A stretch of DNA of 64,000 nucleotides from the NCBI RefSeq assembly GCF_900129465.1, contig NZ_FSRA01000001.1, forward strand, positions 62,001-126,000, read 5' to 3'. A program made the position numbers and the translations under genes. Source of the DNA: Chitinophaga niabensis (GTDB taxonomy: Bacteria; Bacteroidota; Bacteroidia; Chitinophagales; Chitinophagaceae). Numbering within the stretch: the stretch's first letter is position 1; each line of letters starts with the position of its first letter. Shown here one piece after another: positions 9,805 to 19,368 of this stretch. The notes beneath the pieces were generated by a model. That model worked only from the letters and a program-made list of their open reading frames with translations. It was not told where the DNA came from and ran no database searches.

Positions 9805-10854
9805 ATGAAACAAAAATATATAAGGCGCTCATTGTTCATCTTAGTAGTTATACTGGCTGCTGCCTGTACAAAACGGGATGATTACAAAAAATACCAGGTG
9901 AACGGGGAAATCTCTTACCCCGGTATTATGGACTCTGTAAAAGTAATGGCCGGAAAGAACAGGGTACTCGTAACAGGGCTTTTTACTTCTGATCCCAAGA
10001 TCACTATGTACCGCATGTTCTGGAACAGCAGGCAGGATTCCATAGAAGTACCTGTTGTCAGAAAGGGGGATGTGGACACTACGAGAACAATCCTCAGCAA
10101 CCTGGTAGAAGGAGCCGTGACAGTGGAGATCAGAACTTACGATGCTAAAGGTAACAGGTCTATTCCTGTGTTCACTGTCGGCAATGCATATGGCGTACAA
10201 TATGAATCCGCTATTAATAACCGCAGTGCTACTGCCATGACGGTCACAAAAGCAGGATTGAATATTACCTGGGCAGCGATTGCGACCAACAGTCCTTTCA
10301 CCAGGCTCACCTATGCCAGTACTGATGGAAGCACAAAAATGATCAGGGTGCCCGGAGCAAATGTGAATACGCTCGTGGCAGATTACAGGTATGGTACAAA
10401 AATACTGGTGCATTCCGGGTATCTCCCGGAACCCACTGCCATTGACACATTTTTTGCCACAAAACCAGATACACTTAAAAAAGAGAACGCTCTGGCCGGT
10501 GTATATGTGAGCGGGGGGCTTAGAACAAACTATACAGGCGCCGTGGCTAATAACGTAGTAGCAGGTACTACTGTGCTTTCCGGTGATAAGACCAGTACAG
10601 AACTCAGTGCAGATAAAATAGAGGTAGATTATGCGAACCTGGGCGGCAGTGGCTGGAAATATGTGTTCACTTACGATGGTACCACTATCTCAGTAGCGCC
10701 TAATGCCACCATGATGGCAGGCATTGCTCCCGGTTCTTTCATCATACAGGGCCTTACATTTAATAGGGCTACAGGTATTATAGATGTTAAGACCGTTTAT
10801 ACCAATACCACTGGTGATGCAAGAAAAGTAGAAGAGACTTTGACTATGAAATAA
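9805..10854 (+). CDS. DUF4998 domain-containing lipoprotein
   Basis: A lipoprotein of 349 residues from the ATG at 9805; the ATG at 9799 would add only two residues. The lipobox is LAAAC (Cys21). The N-terminal 180 residues match the DUF4998 pattern (YPGIMDSVKVMAGKNRVLV, then RMFWNSRQDS). The last 120 residues form a separate beta-rich module rich in Gly and Thr, like C-terminal modules of other Sus-locus accessory lipoproteins. It is the last gene of the SusC-SusD-DUF4959-DUF4998 operon and is followed by a terminator. The likely role is a surface ligand-binding subunit; the ligand is unknown. Confidence 0.78.
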   Translation: MKQKYIRRSLFILVVILAAACTKRDDYKKYQVNGEISYPGIMDSVKVMAGKNRVLVTGLFTSDPKITMYRMFWNSRQDSIEVPVVRKGDVDTTRTILSNLVEGAVTVEIRTYDAKGNRSIPVFTVGNAYGVQYESAINNRSATAMTVTKAGLNITWAAIATNSPFTRLTYASTDGSTKMIRVPGANVNTLVADYRYGTKILVHSGYLPEPTAIDTFFATKPDTLKKENALAGVYVSGGLRTNYTGAVANNVVAGTTVLSGDKTSTELSADKIEVDYANLGGSGWKYVFTYDGTTISVAPNATMMAGIAPGSFIIQGLTFNRATGIIDVKTVYTNTTGDARKVEETLTMK

Positions 10855-10871
10855 TATACTGTACACTTTCA

Positions 10872-10915
10872 ATAAAGGCCGTCTCATTTTTGGGATGGCC
10901 CTTTATTTTTATTGT
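10872..10915 (+). terminator. Rho-independent terminator after SusC/SusD locus 1
   Basis: A stem with one bulge: ATAAAGGCC (10872-10880) pairs with GGCCCTTTAT (10897-10906), followed by a T-rich run (ATTTTTATTG). It lies 18 nt after the DUF4998 stop and closes the operon. Confidence 0.75.
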
Positions 10916-10955
10916 TATTTTAGCAGAAGATTTTGACTAAAATAAACAATATACC

Positions 10956-12098
10956 TTGCAGATTTCTTCAAAACTTCCAAATACCGGCACCACCATCTTC
11001 AGTGTAATGAGTGCCCTGGCAAACGAGTATAAAGCAGTCAACCTGGGTCAGGGGTTCCCGGACTATCCCATGAATGAAGCCCTGGTGGCAAAAGTGAATG
11101 AAGCCATGCAGGCAGGGTTTAACCAGTACGCCCCCATGCAGGGCTATCTTCCTTTGCGTGAAGTATTGGCAGAAAAGGTACATTTCCTCTACGGCACCAC
11201 TATTAACCCGGATACCCAGATCACCATTACCCCCGGCGGTACTTATGGCATCTATACTTCACTTACCACCGTATTGCAACCCGGTGATGAAGTGATCATC
11301 TTTGAACCGGCATATGACAGCTATGTGCCCAATGTACTGGTGAATGGTGCCATACCCATACTGATAGAACTGAAATTCCCTGATTATAAAATAGATTGGG
11401 AAGAGGTACGCAGAAAGATAACGCCCCGCACAAAGTTCATTATGCTGAACACCCCGCATAACCCTACAGGCGCTGTATTGGGTGAAAGTGATGTTCGGCA
11501 GTTAAGGTCCATTGTGGAAGGCACGAATATATTTATACTCAGCGATGAGGTATATGAACACCTCATCTACGATAATATCCCCCACCAAAGCATACTCCGC
11601 TATCCGGACCTGCTGGAGCGTAGTTTTGTGACTTTCTCTTTCGGGAAGTTATATCATTGCACCGGCTGGAAGATGGGCTATTGCATCAGTTCACCTGCCT
11701 TAATGCAGGAGTTCAGAAAAGTGCATCAGTATAACTGTTTCTCCTGTCATACCCCTTCGCAGGTGGCACTGGCAGGGTTTCTGAAAGACAAAGACTCCTA
11801 TTTGCAGTTAAGCGGTTTTATGCAGGCCAAACGTGATTATTTTCACCGGCTGATGTCCGGCACCCGTTTTTCTCCAATGCCGAGTTACGGCAGTTATTTC
11901 CAGTGTTACCAATATGACAGGATCAGTGAAGAAGGGGATGCGGATTTCGCAGTGCGCATCACAAAAGAATTTGGTGTAGCCACGGTGCCTGTATCTGCAT
12001 TCTATCAATCAGGCAGGGATCATAAAGTGATCAGGTTCTGTTTTGCGAAGAAGGAGGAAACATTGGAAATGGCTGTAGAGCGCCTGGTTAAAGTATAG
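10956..12098 (+). CDS. PLP-dependent aminotransferase, methionine aminotransferase (YbdL-like)
   Basis: A 380-residue class I/II fold-type I aminotransferase. The N-terminal SSKLPNTGTTIFSVMSALA closely follows the E. coli YbdL/kynurenine aminotransferase group. Other motifs are NLGQGFPDYP, NTPHNPTGAVL (PLP phosphate and ring contacts) and SFGKLYHCTGWKMGY, where the first Lys is the Schiff-base residue. The expected reaction is transamination of methionine or aromatic amino acids with a 2-oxo acid. The start is TTG at 10956: an in-frame stop lies only six codons upstream (10938) and no ATG or GTG lies between, while the conserved N-terminus begins at once. The DUF5995 gene follows 29 nt later. 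Confidence 0.88.
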   Translation: MQISSKLPNTGTTIFSVMSALANEYKAVNLGQGFPDYPMNEALVAKVNEAMQAGFNQYAPMQGYLPLREVLAEKVHFLYGTTINPDTQITITPGGTYGIYTSLTTVLQPGDEVIIFEPAYDSYVPNVLVNGAIPILIELKFPDYKIDWEEVRRKITPRTKFIMLNTPHNPTGAVLGESDVRQLRSIVEGTNIFILSDEVYEHLIYDNIPHQSILRYPDLLERSFVTFSFGKLYHCTGWKMGYCISSPALMQEFRKVHQYNCFSCHTPSQVALAGFLKDKDSYLQLSGFMQAKRDYFHRLMSGTRFSPMPSYGSYFQCYQYDRISEEGDADFAVRITKEFGVATVPVSAFYQSGRDHKVIRFCFAKKEETLEMAVERLVKV

Positions 12099-12127
12099 TT
12101 TTCATTCACCCCAAAAGCACCAATTAA

Positions 12128-12916
12128 ATGGCAGCTAATACTATTGATGAAGTCATCCTTCAACTGGAACAGTTAATTGAAGAATGCATTGATACGAACA
12201 GCCGCATCGGTTTTTTCGCTTCCCTTTATTACAAAGTAACGGTAAGAGTGAAGGAAGGGATCCTCAATAATGAATTTGAGGATGGCGCGCGTATGGAAAG
12301 ACTGGATGTTTTTTTTGCCAACCGCTACCTGGAAGCAGTACAGCAATGGAAGGCAAAAAAGCCTACCTCCGGCCCATGGGCATCTGCATTCAGTGGTACA
12401 AAGAAACCCACCGTGATACTCCTGCAGCAATTGCTGCTGGGCATGAACGCACATATCAATTATGATCTGGGCATAGCGGCCGTGGATGCAGCAGCAGGGC
12501 AGGATATACAGTCTTTGCATAAAGACTTCATCAGTATCAATACCATCATCGGCTCTCTCACCTTTGAGGTAACGAATGCCATCAGCCGGATCTCTCCTTT
12601 GTTATCGCTGGTGGGTATGCATGCCAATAACGGAGAATCCATCCTTATTCAGTTCAGTATTTCCAATGCACGGGATGGGGCATGGAGTTTTGCAGAGGAG
12701 TTGGCTGGTAAAACAGGAGAGGAGAGAGCAGCATGTTTGGCCGCCAGGGACCAGAGCATCACAAAGTTGGCTGATGCCCTGAAAAGCCCTAAAGGTTTTG
12801 TGAAGATCACCACCTTTATCATTTTCCTCTTTGAATGGAAAAGCCCCCGCAAGATCATACGGGTCTTATATGATTATAAGAAGAAGTTCTTTCATTATAA
12901 TAAGAAAGCGGCATAA
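12128..12916 (+). CDS. DUF5995 family protein
   Basis: A 262-residue, mostly helical soluble protein. It matches the DUF5995 family by its N-terminal block (SRIGFFASLYYKVTVRVKEG) and the central LLGMNAHINYDLGIA motif, where conserved Asn-His-Asn polar residues suggest an active or metal site. The family has no firm function. No signal peptide is seen. It is probably co-transcribed with the aminotransferase 29 nt upstream. The stop codon directly abuts the stop of the convergent gamma-glutamyltransferase gene, with no intergenic base. Confidence 0.75.
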   Translation: MAANTIDEVILQLEQLIEECIDTNSRIGFFASLYYKVTVRVKEGILNNEFEDGARMERLDVFFANRYLEAVQQWKAKKPTSGPWASAFSGTKKPTVILLQQLLLGMNAHINYDLGIAAVDAAAGQDIQSLHKDFISINTIIGSLTFEVTNAISRISPLLSLVGMHANNGESILIQFSISNARDGAWSFAEELAGKTGEERAACLAARDQSITKLADALKSPKGFVKITTFIIFLFEWKSPRKIIRVLYDYKKKFFHYNKKAA

Positions 12917-14872
12917 CTACCAGCCTATGCCATAATCTTCCCCATGATTACTGCTGCCTCCCCAGAGACTGCCATGTACCCTGTCGAAGAAGATGGCATT
13001 GATGGGGCCGCTGCTCCGTGCTACAAAATTGAGCTTATACCCCATGTTCTGTAAAGCTGTTCTTGTTGTTTCCGGCGTATTGGTATTGAGCAGAATGCTG
13101 CCCGGTTTTGGCTGTCGTTCTTTGATGGTCATACCACCCAGGGAGAGCCATAACTGATTGCTGTTGATATTTGCTGCTTCCGTAGCCTGCTGAACCGTCA
13201 TACCAAACTCTACCATGTTCAGGAAGAACTGTAAAAGATTTTGGTCCTGTGTATCGCCGCCTTGTACCGCGAAGGAGAGGAAAGGTTTTCCATCCTTCAA
13301 TGCCATGGAAGGCGTTAGGGTAACACGGGGTCTTTTGCCTGGTGCCAATACGTTAAAAGGGCTTAAGGCAGAATCCAGAACAAAGCTCTGCAAACGCTGG
13401 CTCATGCCAACACCTGTGCGTCCTGCAATGCAGGCCGGCATCCATCCGCCGCTGGGTGTAATGGATACTACCCATCCCTCTTCGTCTGCTGCTTCCACAC
13501 TGGTAGTGCCGCGCCACAAACGGTCCATGTAGAGACTGTCTGCCTGTTGCTGATAGGCCATTTCATCATTGGCACTGCTGCGATGCAAATGTTCTGCTAC
13601 AGCATCATGTTTTGGTACAAAACCATCCGGCTTTTTATTCCCTGTAGAATCAGTGAAGGAAGCTCTTTCCGGCAGCAGGTACAACACAGGATTCTTTTTG
13701 CCCTCAAAAGGATAGGGATCCCCTGGTTGCGCATCCGGATTGTTTTTAGCAGGGTCGATGAGCTTAGCCCTTTCTTTTGCATAGGCTTTACTCAGTAATC
13801 CTTTGATAGGCGGCTTCTTCAGTGAAAAATTAGGATCACCATAATAGAAATCCCTGTCCGCGAAGGTCAGGTTCATGGTTTGGTAAAGGGTATGAATATA
13901 GGCCGGTGAATTATAGCCCATGCCTTTCAGATCAAAGTTCTCCAGGATATTCAGGCTTTGCAGTAACATGGGGCCCTGCGTCCACTCCTGTAACTTATAT
14001 ACTTCAATGCCTTTGTAATTTACATGCAGTGGTTCCTCTTCAATGGGTTTCCATTTAGCGAGGTCTTCCATGGTGATCAGCCCTCCCTGTTCTTTACTGC
14101 CTCTTACAAATTCAATGGCGATATCTCCTTTGTAGAAACGATCGTAAGCAGCCATGATCGCTTCTTTACGGCTCTTTTTTTGCTTCAGTGCATTTTGTTC
14201 TGCCTCCACCATTTTAGTGAGTGTGGCCAAGAGGTCCTTTTGCACAAAGATCTCTCCTGCATCAGGGGCTAACCTTTCCCTTTCCGGATGCGTAAAGAAA
14301 ACTTTTTTACTGTAAGGCCATTCCTGGATATATTTCCTTTCACGTTGTATACTGTTGGCTGTTTGTGCTTCTATGGGATAACCTGCTGCCAGTTCCATGG
14401 CAGGTGCCAGTACTTCTTTCAGGCTCAGTGTTCCATACTGCGCCAGCATATAACAAAGCCCGCCGGGTGTACCTGGTGTGGTAGCTGCCAAGGGGCCATA
14501 TTCCGGAGGAAAACTATATCCTTTCTTTTTAAAGAATTCAACGGTAGCGCCTGTTGGTGCAACACCCATGGCATTGATCGCAATTACCTTCCCGGTTTTA
14601 GGATGATAGATGAGCGCCTGTGTTTCCCCTCCCCAGCTCAGTACATCCCACATGGTACAGGTTGCAGCCAGCATGGCGCATGCAGCATCTACTGCATTGC
14701 CTCCTTTCTGAAAGATCATAGCACCAGCCGTGGCAGCAAGTGGTTTGCCGGTAACGGCCATCCAGTGTTTACCGTGTAATGGTGGTTTCTGGGTTTGGGT
14801 TTGCGTCTGTTGGGCATTACTGGCTAAAAAAGCAGGTAAAAGAACCAGGATAAGCAGGAAGCAGCGGTACAT
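12917..14872 (-). CDS. Gamma-glutamyltransferase family protein (N-terminal nucleophile hydrolase)
   Basis: A 651-residue exported protein with a signal peptide (MYRCFLLILVLLPAFLASNA, cut near residue 20). It belongs to the gamma-glutamyltranspeptidase superfamily, which cleaves itself so that a Thr becomes the nucleophile of the small subunit. The processing site is visible as GTTSVEAAD with Thr456-Thr457, aligned to the TTHxS site of E. coli GGT. N-terminal family motifs include FQKGGNAVDAACAMLAA and PGTPGG. The canonical PGGSRI oxyanion loop is replaced by QGGDTQDQN, as in YwrD-like members, so true GGT activity on glutathione is uncertain; a related periplasmic amidase or acylase is possible. 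It is convergent with the DUF5995 gene. Confidence 0.85.
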   Translation of the reverse strand: MYRCFLLILVLLPAFLASNAQQTQTQTQKPPLHGKHWMAVTGKPLAATAGAMIFQKGGNAVDAACAMLAATCTMWDVLSWGGETQALIYHPKTGKVIAINAMGVAPTGATVEFFKKKGYSFPPEYGPLAATTPGTPGGLCYMLAQYGTLSLKEVLAPAMELAAGYPIEAQTANSIQRERKYIQEWPYSKKVFFTHPERERLAPDAGEIFVQKDLLATLTKMVEAEQNALKQKKSRKEAIMAAYDRFYKGDIAIEFVRGSKEQGGLITMEDLAKWKPIEEEPLHVNYKGIEVYKLQEWTQGPMLLQSLNILENFDLKGMGYNSPAYIHTLYQTMNLTFADRDFYYGDPNFSLKKPPIKGLLSKAYAKERAKLIDPAKNNPDAQPGDPYPFEGKKNPVLYLLPERASFTDSTGNKKPDGFVPKHDAVAEHLHRSSANDEMAYQQQADSLYMDRLWRGTTSVEAADEEGWVVSITPSGGWMPACIAGRTGVGMSQRLQSFVLDSALSPFNVLAPGKRPRVTLTPSMALKDGKPFLSFAVQGGDTQDQNLLQFFLNMVEFGMTVQQATEAANINSNQLWLSLGGMTIKERQPKPGSILLNTNTPETTRTALQNMGYKLNFVARSSGPINAIFFDRVHGSLWGGSSNHGEDYGIGW

Positions 14873-15095
14873 GTCAATTTAGATAATGATTGGTACTAAA
14901 TTAAGAAAATACCAGCCGATTATCAGTAAATTTTAAAAGCCTTCAATTCCCGCAGTCCTGTTGATCCTTCCAGGGAAGAGGTACCCGTTTGGGTAGTTGG
15001 TTTACAGGAATTGGCTGTAACCATTTTCAGGAGTAGGGAACGCAGTGGCAAACCGACTCAGGTTCATGTTAGTAAATATTAGATGAACAGGCAAA
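14873..15095 (-). other. Intergenic region with a possible short lipoprotein remnant
   Basis: 223 nt between the T9SS-cargo gene and the GGT gene. On the minus strand a short frame (ATG at 15024, stop ending at 14923, 33 codons) reads MVTANSCKPTTQTGTSS and then LEG, which looks like the signal end, lipobox (ANSC) and linker of a Bacteroidota lipoprotein. A TTG 10 codons upstream would add a hydrophobic LRSLLLK stretch. The frame ends too soon to encode a folded domain. It may be a decayed gene, a tiny lipoprotein, or chance. No clear promoter or terminator is seen. Confidence 0.25.
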
Positions 15096-16628
15096 TTATT
15101 TCAATATCACCACCTTGCTCTTGTGGATGATCATTCCCGTTTCCTTATGGAAGATCACCAGGTAATAGGTAGCAGCGGGTAATCCGGTAACATCTACATT
15201 CAGCTCCTGGTCTATATCATATTGATATAGTACCTGCCCCCAGGTATTGGTGAGCTGCATGCCCTGTTTGCTGAGATATCCATTCACCCTTACCTTGAAC
15301 CTGCCATGGTTTGGATTGGGGAAAACCTGCACATCGCGTTGCGGTGGCACCGGCCTGATCTCTGAGTACACAATGGACCCATCTCTCAGCATTGCTTTAA
15401 TACGGTAATAGCTCCATCCCCGGAAATCATTGAGATCGATCGTGTTGTAGTCCAATGCCCGTAATTCAATATTGCCAATACCTTTGGATGGCATTTCGCC
15501 CACCTTTTTGAAAGTGGTTTCATTCTCCAGTCTTCTTTCAATTTCAAAACGAAGGTTGTTCACTTCATACCAGGTAGTCCATAACAAGCCTACAGAAGAA
15601 GGATTGAGCCGGTCTGCCGCAAAACGGAGGAACATTAATTTTGTTCCTTCCAGGTTTTTGCGTGTAGCCTTGGCAAAGAATTCGCTGGCACCGGCATTTA
15701 ATTGCACTGCATGTTTTGTAGCTGCCTGCTGCATAGTGGCGGTACTGAGATCACCGGTGGAAGTAGTGGTGAGCTGTTGTTCCCATGCATTGTTAACAAA
15801 ATGGTTCACGAAACTGTTTGCACGGTTAGCCATATATATGGCAGATTCTGTGGCATTCATATGTTGAAAGGATAGGGAAAGAGGACTACTGTTCCTCCCG
15901 CTGATCCTGCCTATATTCCATGTTTTATAAATAAAGGTATCCGGCATGGCATTACCGGAAACGGCGTATTGATATACATTATCAAACACCCTTGCGCGGA
16001 AGGTTTCTACCCCCTGGTTTTGCAGGGCGGCAGGCGCATAATTGTTTTCATCCGTACCTATCGGGAAAGTAAGCGTATCGCCGCGGAGGTAAAGATATCC
16101 GCCTGCAATGTCTGTTCCGGTTACCACAAACCGCCGGTCGCTGTAACCGGTAATATTTCCGGCTGAAAGGTTCCAGCCATTTAAAAAGAAATGTCCATTC
16201 TGAAAATGAAGTGTATTGCGTATGCTGGCATCTTCCAGGTCTCCCAGTTCAACACCTGCTGCGTTATCTATCACCAGGTTAGGAAAGCTGCTGCCTGTAT
16301 TGCCCGCAACATTATAACCTCCATACAATGTTTGCCGGCCGGTATTTGCTGCAAAGCGGAACATACCGCCTGTACCGGTAAAGCCGCCTGCGCTTTCATC
16401 TGTTAACACGGCCCCTGCACCATTCGTCCATTGCTTTCCCAGGAAATAAAGATTGGAACCGGGAATGGATCCCAGCAATCCATCATTGCGTGTATTCTGC
16501 CAGAACGTTACCGGCAGCACACCTGATATAGCCACCTTGCCTCCGGCGGGGATATAGATCCCCTGCTGGGCGAGGCTGCTTTGCAGGCAGCAGCAGATAA
16601 AAAACATAACAGACAGAATGTACCTCAT
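15096..16628 (-). CDS. T9SS type A sorting domain-containing secreted protein
   Basis: A 510-residue exported protein with a signal peptide (MRYILSVMFFICCCLQSSLA, cleavage near residue 20). The middle is beta-rich and low in recognisable motifs. The last 75 residues are a type IX secretion C-terminal domain: VQVFPNPNHGRFKVRVNG, a middle strand with GQVLYQYDI, and a final PAATYYLVIFHKE then KSKVVILK. The family role of this domain is to send cargo through the T9SS to the cell surface or medium. The start ATG overlaps the stop of the upstream gene by 4 nt (ATGA), so translation is coupled; the two proteins may form one surface structure. No enzyme domain is visible. Confidence 0.85.
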   Translation of the reverse strand: MRYILSVMFFICCCLQSSLAQQGIYIPAGGKVAISGVLPVTFWQNTRNDGLLGSIPGSNLYFLGKQWTNGAGAVLTDESAGGFTGTGGMFRFAANTGRQTLYGGYNVAGNTGSSFPNLVIDNAAGVELGDLEDASIRNTLHFQNGHFFLNGWNLSAGNITGYSDRRFVVTGTDIAGGYLYLRGDTLTFPIGTDENNYAPAALQNQGVETFRARVFDNVYQYAVSGNAMPDTFIYKTWNIGRISGRNSSPLSLSFQHMNATESAIYMANRANSFVNHFVNNAWEQQLTTTSTGDLSTATMQQAATKHAVQLNAGASEFFAKATRKNLEGTKLMFLRFAADRLNPSSVGLLWTTWYEVNNLRFEIERRLENETTFKKVGEMPSKGIGNIELRALDYNTIDLNDFRGWSYYRIKAMLRDGSIVYSEIRPVPPQRDVQVFPNPNHGRFKVRVNGYLSKQGMQLTNTWGQVLYQYDIDQELNVDVTGLPAATYYLVIFHKETGMIIHKSKVVILK

Positions 16629-17803
16629 AAAGCAGTCGTGGAGTTTACAAGGATGATCCAGCGGGTGCCGATTGATTGTACTTTTAATACGGCATTGGCG
16701 TTATAGGTGATGGGGCTGCCTCTCAAAGCATCACCACTACCTATGGCTACTACAACGTTGCCACTGCCACCTGTATATTCTCTTACAATAGTGTATTCTC
16801 TGCCTATGCAGGTAGAAGCTAAAGGAAGTGTGACAGTCATATTTCCGCTACCGCTGGCCCGGCGGAAAACCACCACATTGTGTGTTTCGTTCAATGTAAC
16901 ATTACCAGGGGTAAGAACGGTTACGTTGGTGGCAAACGAACCGCCTGCATGTAACGTGCTGGTAGGAGCATTGGTACCCACTCCTAAGCGGTCATTGGGA
17001 TTATCCCAGAATAATTTATCTGCCTGCTGTTTTACTTCTGTATTGGAGTCGAATGATTTTTCTGCAAATAGCAACCCGCCCTGGACGAAATTAAGGTCCC
17101 CGTTCATCGTCACTACTTTGTACCAGATATTACCGTCTTTGTGTGTTACGGGAGCGTTGTTGCCCACCCATTCTTTAACAGCCAGAGTACTCTTATCAAA
17201 ATAAAGCTGCGTAGTATATCCTGCTCCTCTGAATGCCAGCACGTTCCAGGAGTATGCATCTGTACCCAGCGGCCCGCTCAGAACAGTGCCTGTACCCGGA
17301 CTGGCCCAGATCTTCATCCTGGCGTCATCATCAGGGGTATCAGCATTATAGGCATTATTATCAGGCAATGTAGCATAGGTAACCCCGAGACCATTATCCA
17401 TGGTAGGTTCCCAGAGATTGGTAACACCGTTCCATTTTAATACATCTCCCGTAGCAGGTGCTGTATTTGCGATATTGCGGTTCTGGATCTTATTGGCATT
17501 CCAGATATTGTTGGTGTAATCACCTACCTTTTCCCATACGCCGTTGCGTTTATTATACATGATCTGTTCCCCGGCGTCTGTAACGTAAACCAGCATGCCA
17601 TTATCAGCATTAAATAATTTACCGCCAGATAAGATCTGTGATTTCAATACACGTGGTAAGAGTAATCCCTGGTTGGTGCTATTCAGTTCCAGCACCGCGT
17701 CTTTTTTCACAACAGAGGGATTGTCACCTAATTTCAATTGCTGGGCAGCAGCGGGAAGGGATAGTAATAACAGGCCACAACTCAGGGCTGTAAGGAATTT
17801 CAT
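16625..17803 (-). CDS. Secreted beta-strand protein with GLLLPRV motif (paralogue of the next gene)
   Basis: A 392-residue protein with a signal peptide (SCGLLLLSLPAAAQ, cut after about residue 20). The segment after cleavage, GDNPSVVKKDAVLELNSTNQGLLLPRV, is a motif common in Bacteroidota surface and tail-fibre-like proteins. The middle is rich in Asn, Thr and Gly. The C-terminus (VTLPLASTCIGREYTIVREY and following strands) is a small beta module also seen in the upstream paralogue at 17877-19238. I cannot assign a function; an adhesin or surface-layer part is plausible. It is translationally coupled to the T9SS-cargo gene and is separated from its paralogue by a 13-bp hairpin. Confidence 0.72.
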   Translation of the reverse strand: MKFLTALSCGLLLLSLPAAAQQLKLGDNPSVVKKDAVLELNSTNQGLLLPRVLKSQILSGGKLFNADNGMLVYVTDAGEQIMYNKRNGVWEKVGDYTNNIWNANKIQNRNIANTAPATGDVLKWNGVTNLWEPTMDNGLGVTYATLPDNNAYNADTPDDDARMKIWASPGTGTVLSGPLGTDAYSWNVLAFRGAGYTTQLYFDKSTLAVKEWVGNNAPVTHKDGNIWYKVVTMNGDLNFVQGGLLFAEKSFDSNTEVKQQADKLFWDNPNDRLGVGTNAPTSTLHAGGSFATNVTVLTPGNVTLNETHNVVVFRRASGSGNMTVTLPLASTCIGREYTIVREYTGGSGNVVVAIGSGDALRGSPITYNANAVLKVQSIGTRWIILVNSTTAL

Positions 17804-17840
17804 AGTGAGAATGTTAGATCAAAAGGAATAAATAAACAAG

Positions 17841-17870
17841 GGGGTTGGCCAAAGGAGTTTGGCCAACCCC
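17841..17870 (-). terminator. Perfect 13-bp hairpin between the two paralogues (terminator or attenuator)
   Basis: GGGGTTGGCCAAA (17841-17853), loop GGAG, TTTGGCCAACCCC (17858-17870), a perfect 13-bp inverted repeat. On the minus strand it is followed by CTTGTTTATTTATT. It lies 6 nt after the stop of the upstream gene and 37 nt before the start of the next gene on the same strand, so it probably lowers, rather than blocks, expression of the two downstream genes. Confidence 0.75.
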
Positions 17871-17876
17871 TGTTAA

Positions 17877-19238
17877 TTATTTTCTGATGATATACCAGTT
17901 AGTTCCGTCTGATTGAATAGTAATAAATGTCCAGTCGTTGTAGATAACAAAGTTAGCGCCGCCTTCGATCAAAGCAGTGCCGGCAGGTGTTACCGTTACA
18001 TCATGATCGATACCACCGGTGCCTATTTTTTTGATCGTGTACATCCGGCCAACGGCTGCCGCTGGTAAATTGATGACCAGGGAAGAAGCCGTAGCATTTG
18101 CCAGGATGGTATTGTCTTTATCATTCAGGGTATAACCTGAAGTGGCAACAGTTTTAATGGCCATGGCAACAGAACCGTCTACGTTCAGGGTAGAGTTACC
18201 GGTAGTTGTATTACCTACAGTTACATTCGCGGCAAAGTTCTTATCACCGCCAAAAGCCTGGGTGGCAGTAGATACACCTCCCGGGTTGGTGGCATCTGCA
18301 GCATGCAGGATGATCTCGTTATTGTCTGTTCCACCAATACTTAAACCTTTTGCATCAGCAGTGGTAGAGAATACACCTGCTACCATTTGTTTCTGTGCAT
18401 CCTGCAGTTTTTCCCAGTCAGCCAGGGAGAGCAAACCGCGGGTGATACCCGTACCTGCTGTCGGGATATTGACGGTATGCTCACCGGTAGCGGCATTAGT
18501 GGCAATATTGAGGTCAGTACCACCGGAGCCTGCTACCAATGTTTGCGCAGCTATGGAAGATCCGTTAAAGCTGGATACAACAGTGTTAAAGGCTGCGGCA
18601 GACATGGTTCTGCGGTTCACTGCACCGGTTGCCTGATCTATCACCAGTACTTCTACCAATGTGGTGCTGGCAGCTACGTTGTGAAGGTTCACATTGTTGG
18701 CAATATCCAGGCTGTTAGCTGTAACGGAACCGCTTACTTTGGTATTACCGGTTACATCCAGTTTTTCAGTAGGCGCTGTATTACCAATACCTACCCTGCC
18801 GTCTGCAGCTACACGCATAGCCTCTACGTTATTTGTTTTCACAATAACGGCAGCGGAGTTGGTGGACCCGATGAAATCAGTAGCTTCGTTCACTGCGTTA
18901 CCAGCGCGATTCCAGTTCAGGGCAGATTCATCCAGGGTAGCGAGCTTTACCCAGGTGCCGTTTTTACGCAGGTATAATACCTGGTTCTGTTTGGCGGCAT
19001 CTTCCACTACCACCACCATACCATCAGGCGCCGTATTCAACGGAACGGCCGTTAGCATGGCAGGTTGTACGCGCGGAAGTAAGAGACCCTGACGGTCACT
19101 TTCCAATTCCAATACAGATGCTTTGTTGATTGAGTAGGGTTTGTCACCCACTTTCATTTGTGCATTAGCTTTAGATGCCACAATGAAAAGGCCGGCCGCG
19201 AAAGTTACGCGCGCGGCAATACGTAGAAAACTATTCAT
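17877..19238 (-). CDS. Secreted beta-strand repeat protein with GLLLPRV motif
   Basis: A 453-residue exported protein from the ATG at 19238, which gives a normal signal peptide (ARVTFAAGLFIVASKANA). An in-frame ATG at 19307 would add 23 residues and a second hydrophobic stretch, so it is less likely. After cleavage comes GDKPYSINKASVLELESDRQ then GLLLPRVQ, as in the paralogue at 16625-17803. The middle reads like short repeated beta-strands with the VGIGNTAPTEKLDVTGNTK motif found in tail-fibre-like and adhesin stalks. The C-terminus (LVINLPAAAVGRMYTIKKIG) is the shared beta module. Probably a cell-surface structural protein; function unknown. Confidence 0.72.
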   Translation of the reverse strand: MNSFLRIAARVTFAAGLFIVASKANAQMKVGDKPYSINKASVLELESDRQGLLLPRVQPAMLTAVPLNTAPDGMVVVVEDAAKQNQVLYLRKNGTWVKLATLDESALNWNRAGNAVNEATDFIGSTNSAAVIVKTNNVEAMRVAADGRVGIGNTAPTEKLDVTGNTKVSGSVTANSLDIANNVNLHNVAASTTLVEVLVIDQATGAVNRRTMSAAAFNTVVSSFNGSSIAAQTLVAGSGGTDLNIATNAATGEHTVNIPTAGTGITRGLLSLADWEKLQDAQKQMVAGVFSTTADAKGLSIGGTDNNEIILHAADATNPGGVSTATQAFGGDKNFAANVTVGNTTTGNSTLNVDGSVAMAIKTVATSGYTLNDKDNTILANATASSLVINLPAAAVGRMYTIKKIGTGGIDHDVTVTPAGTALIEGGANFVIYNDWTFITIQSDGTNWYIIRK

Positions 19239-19368
19239 AGGAACAGAATAAGGGATAAATAGGATAAATAAAGAAACGAAAATGTATGTCTTAACTGAAT
19301 TGTTCACCCATGCGGGAAGGCTGCCAACCTCCTAAATGCTTAAGAACCAAGTGATCTCTTACAGAATA

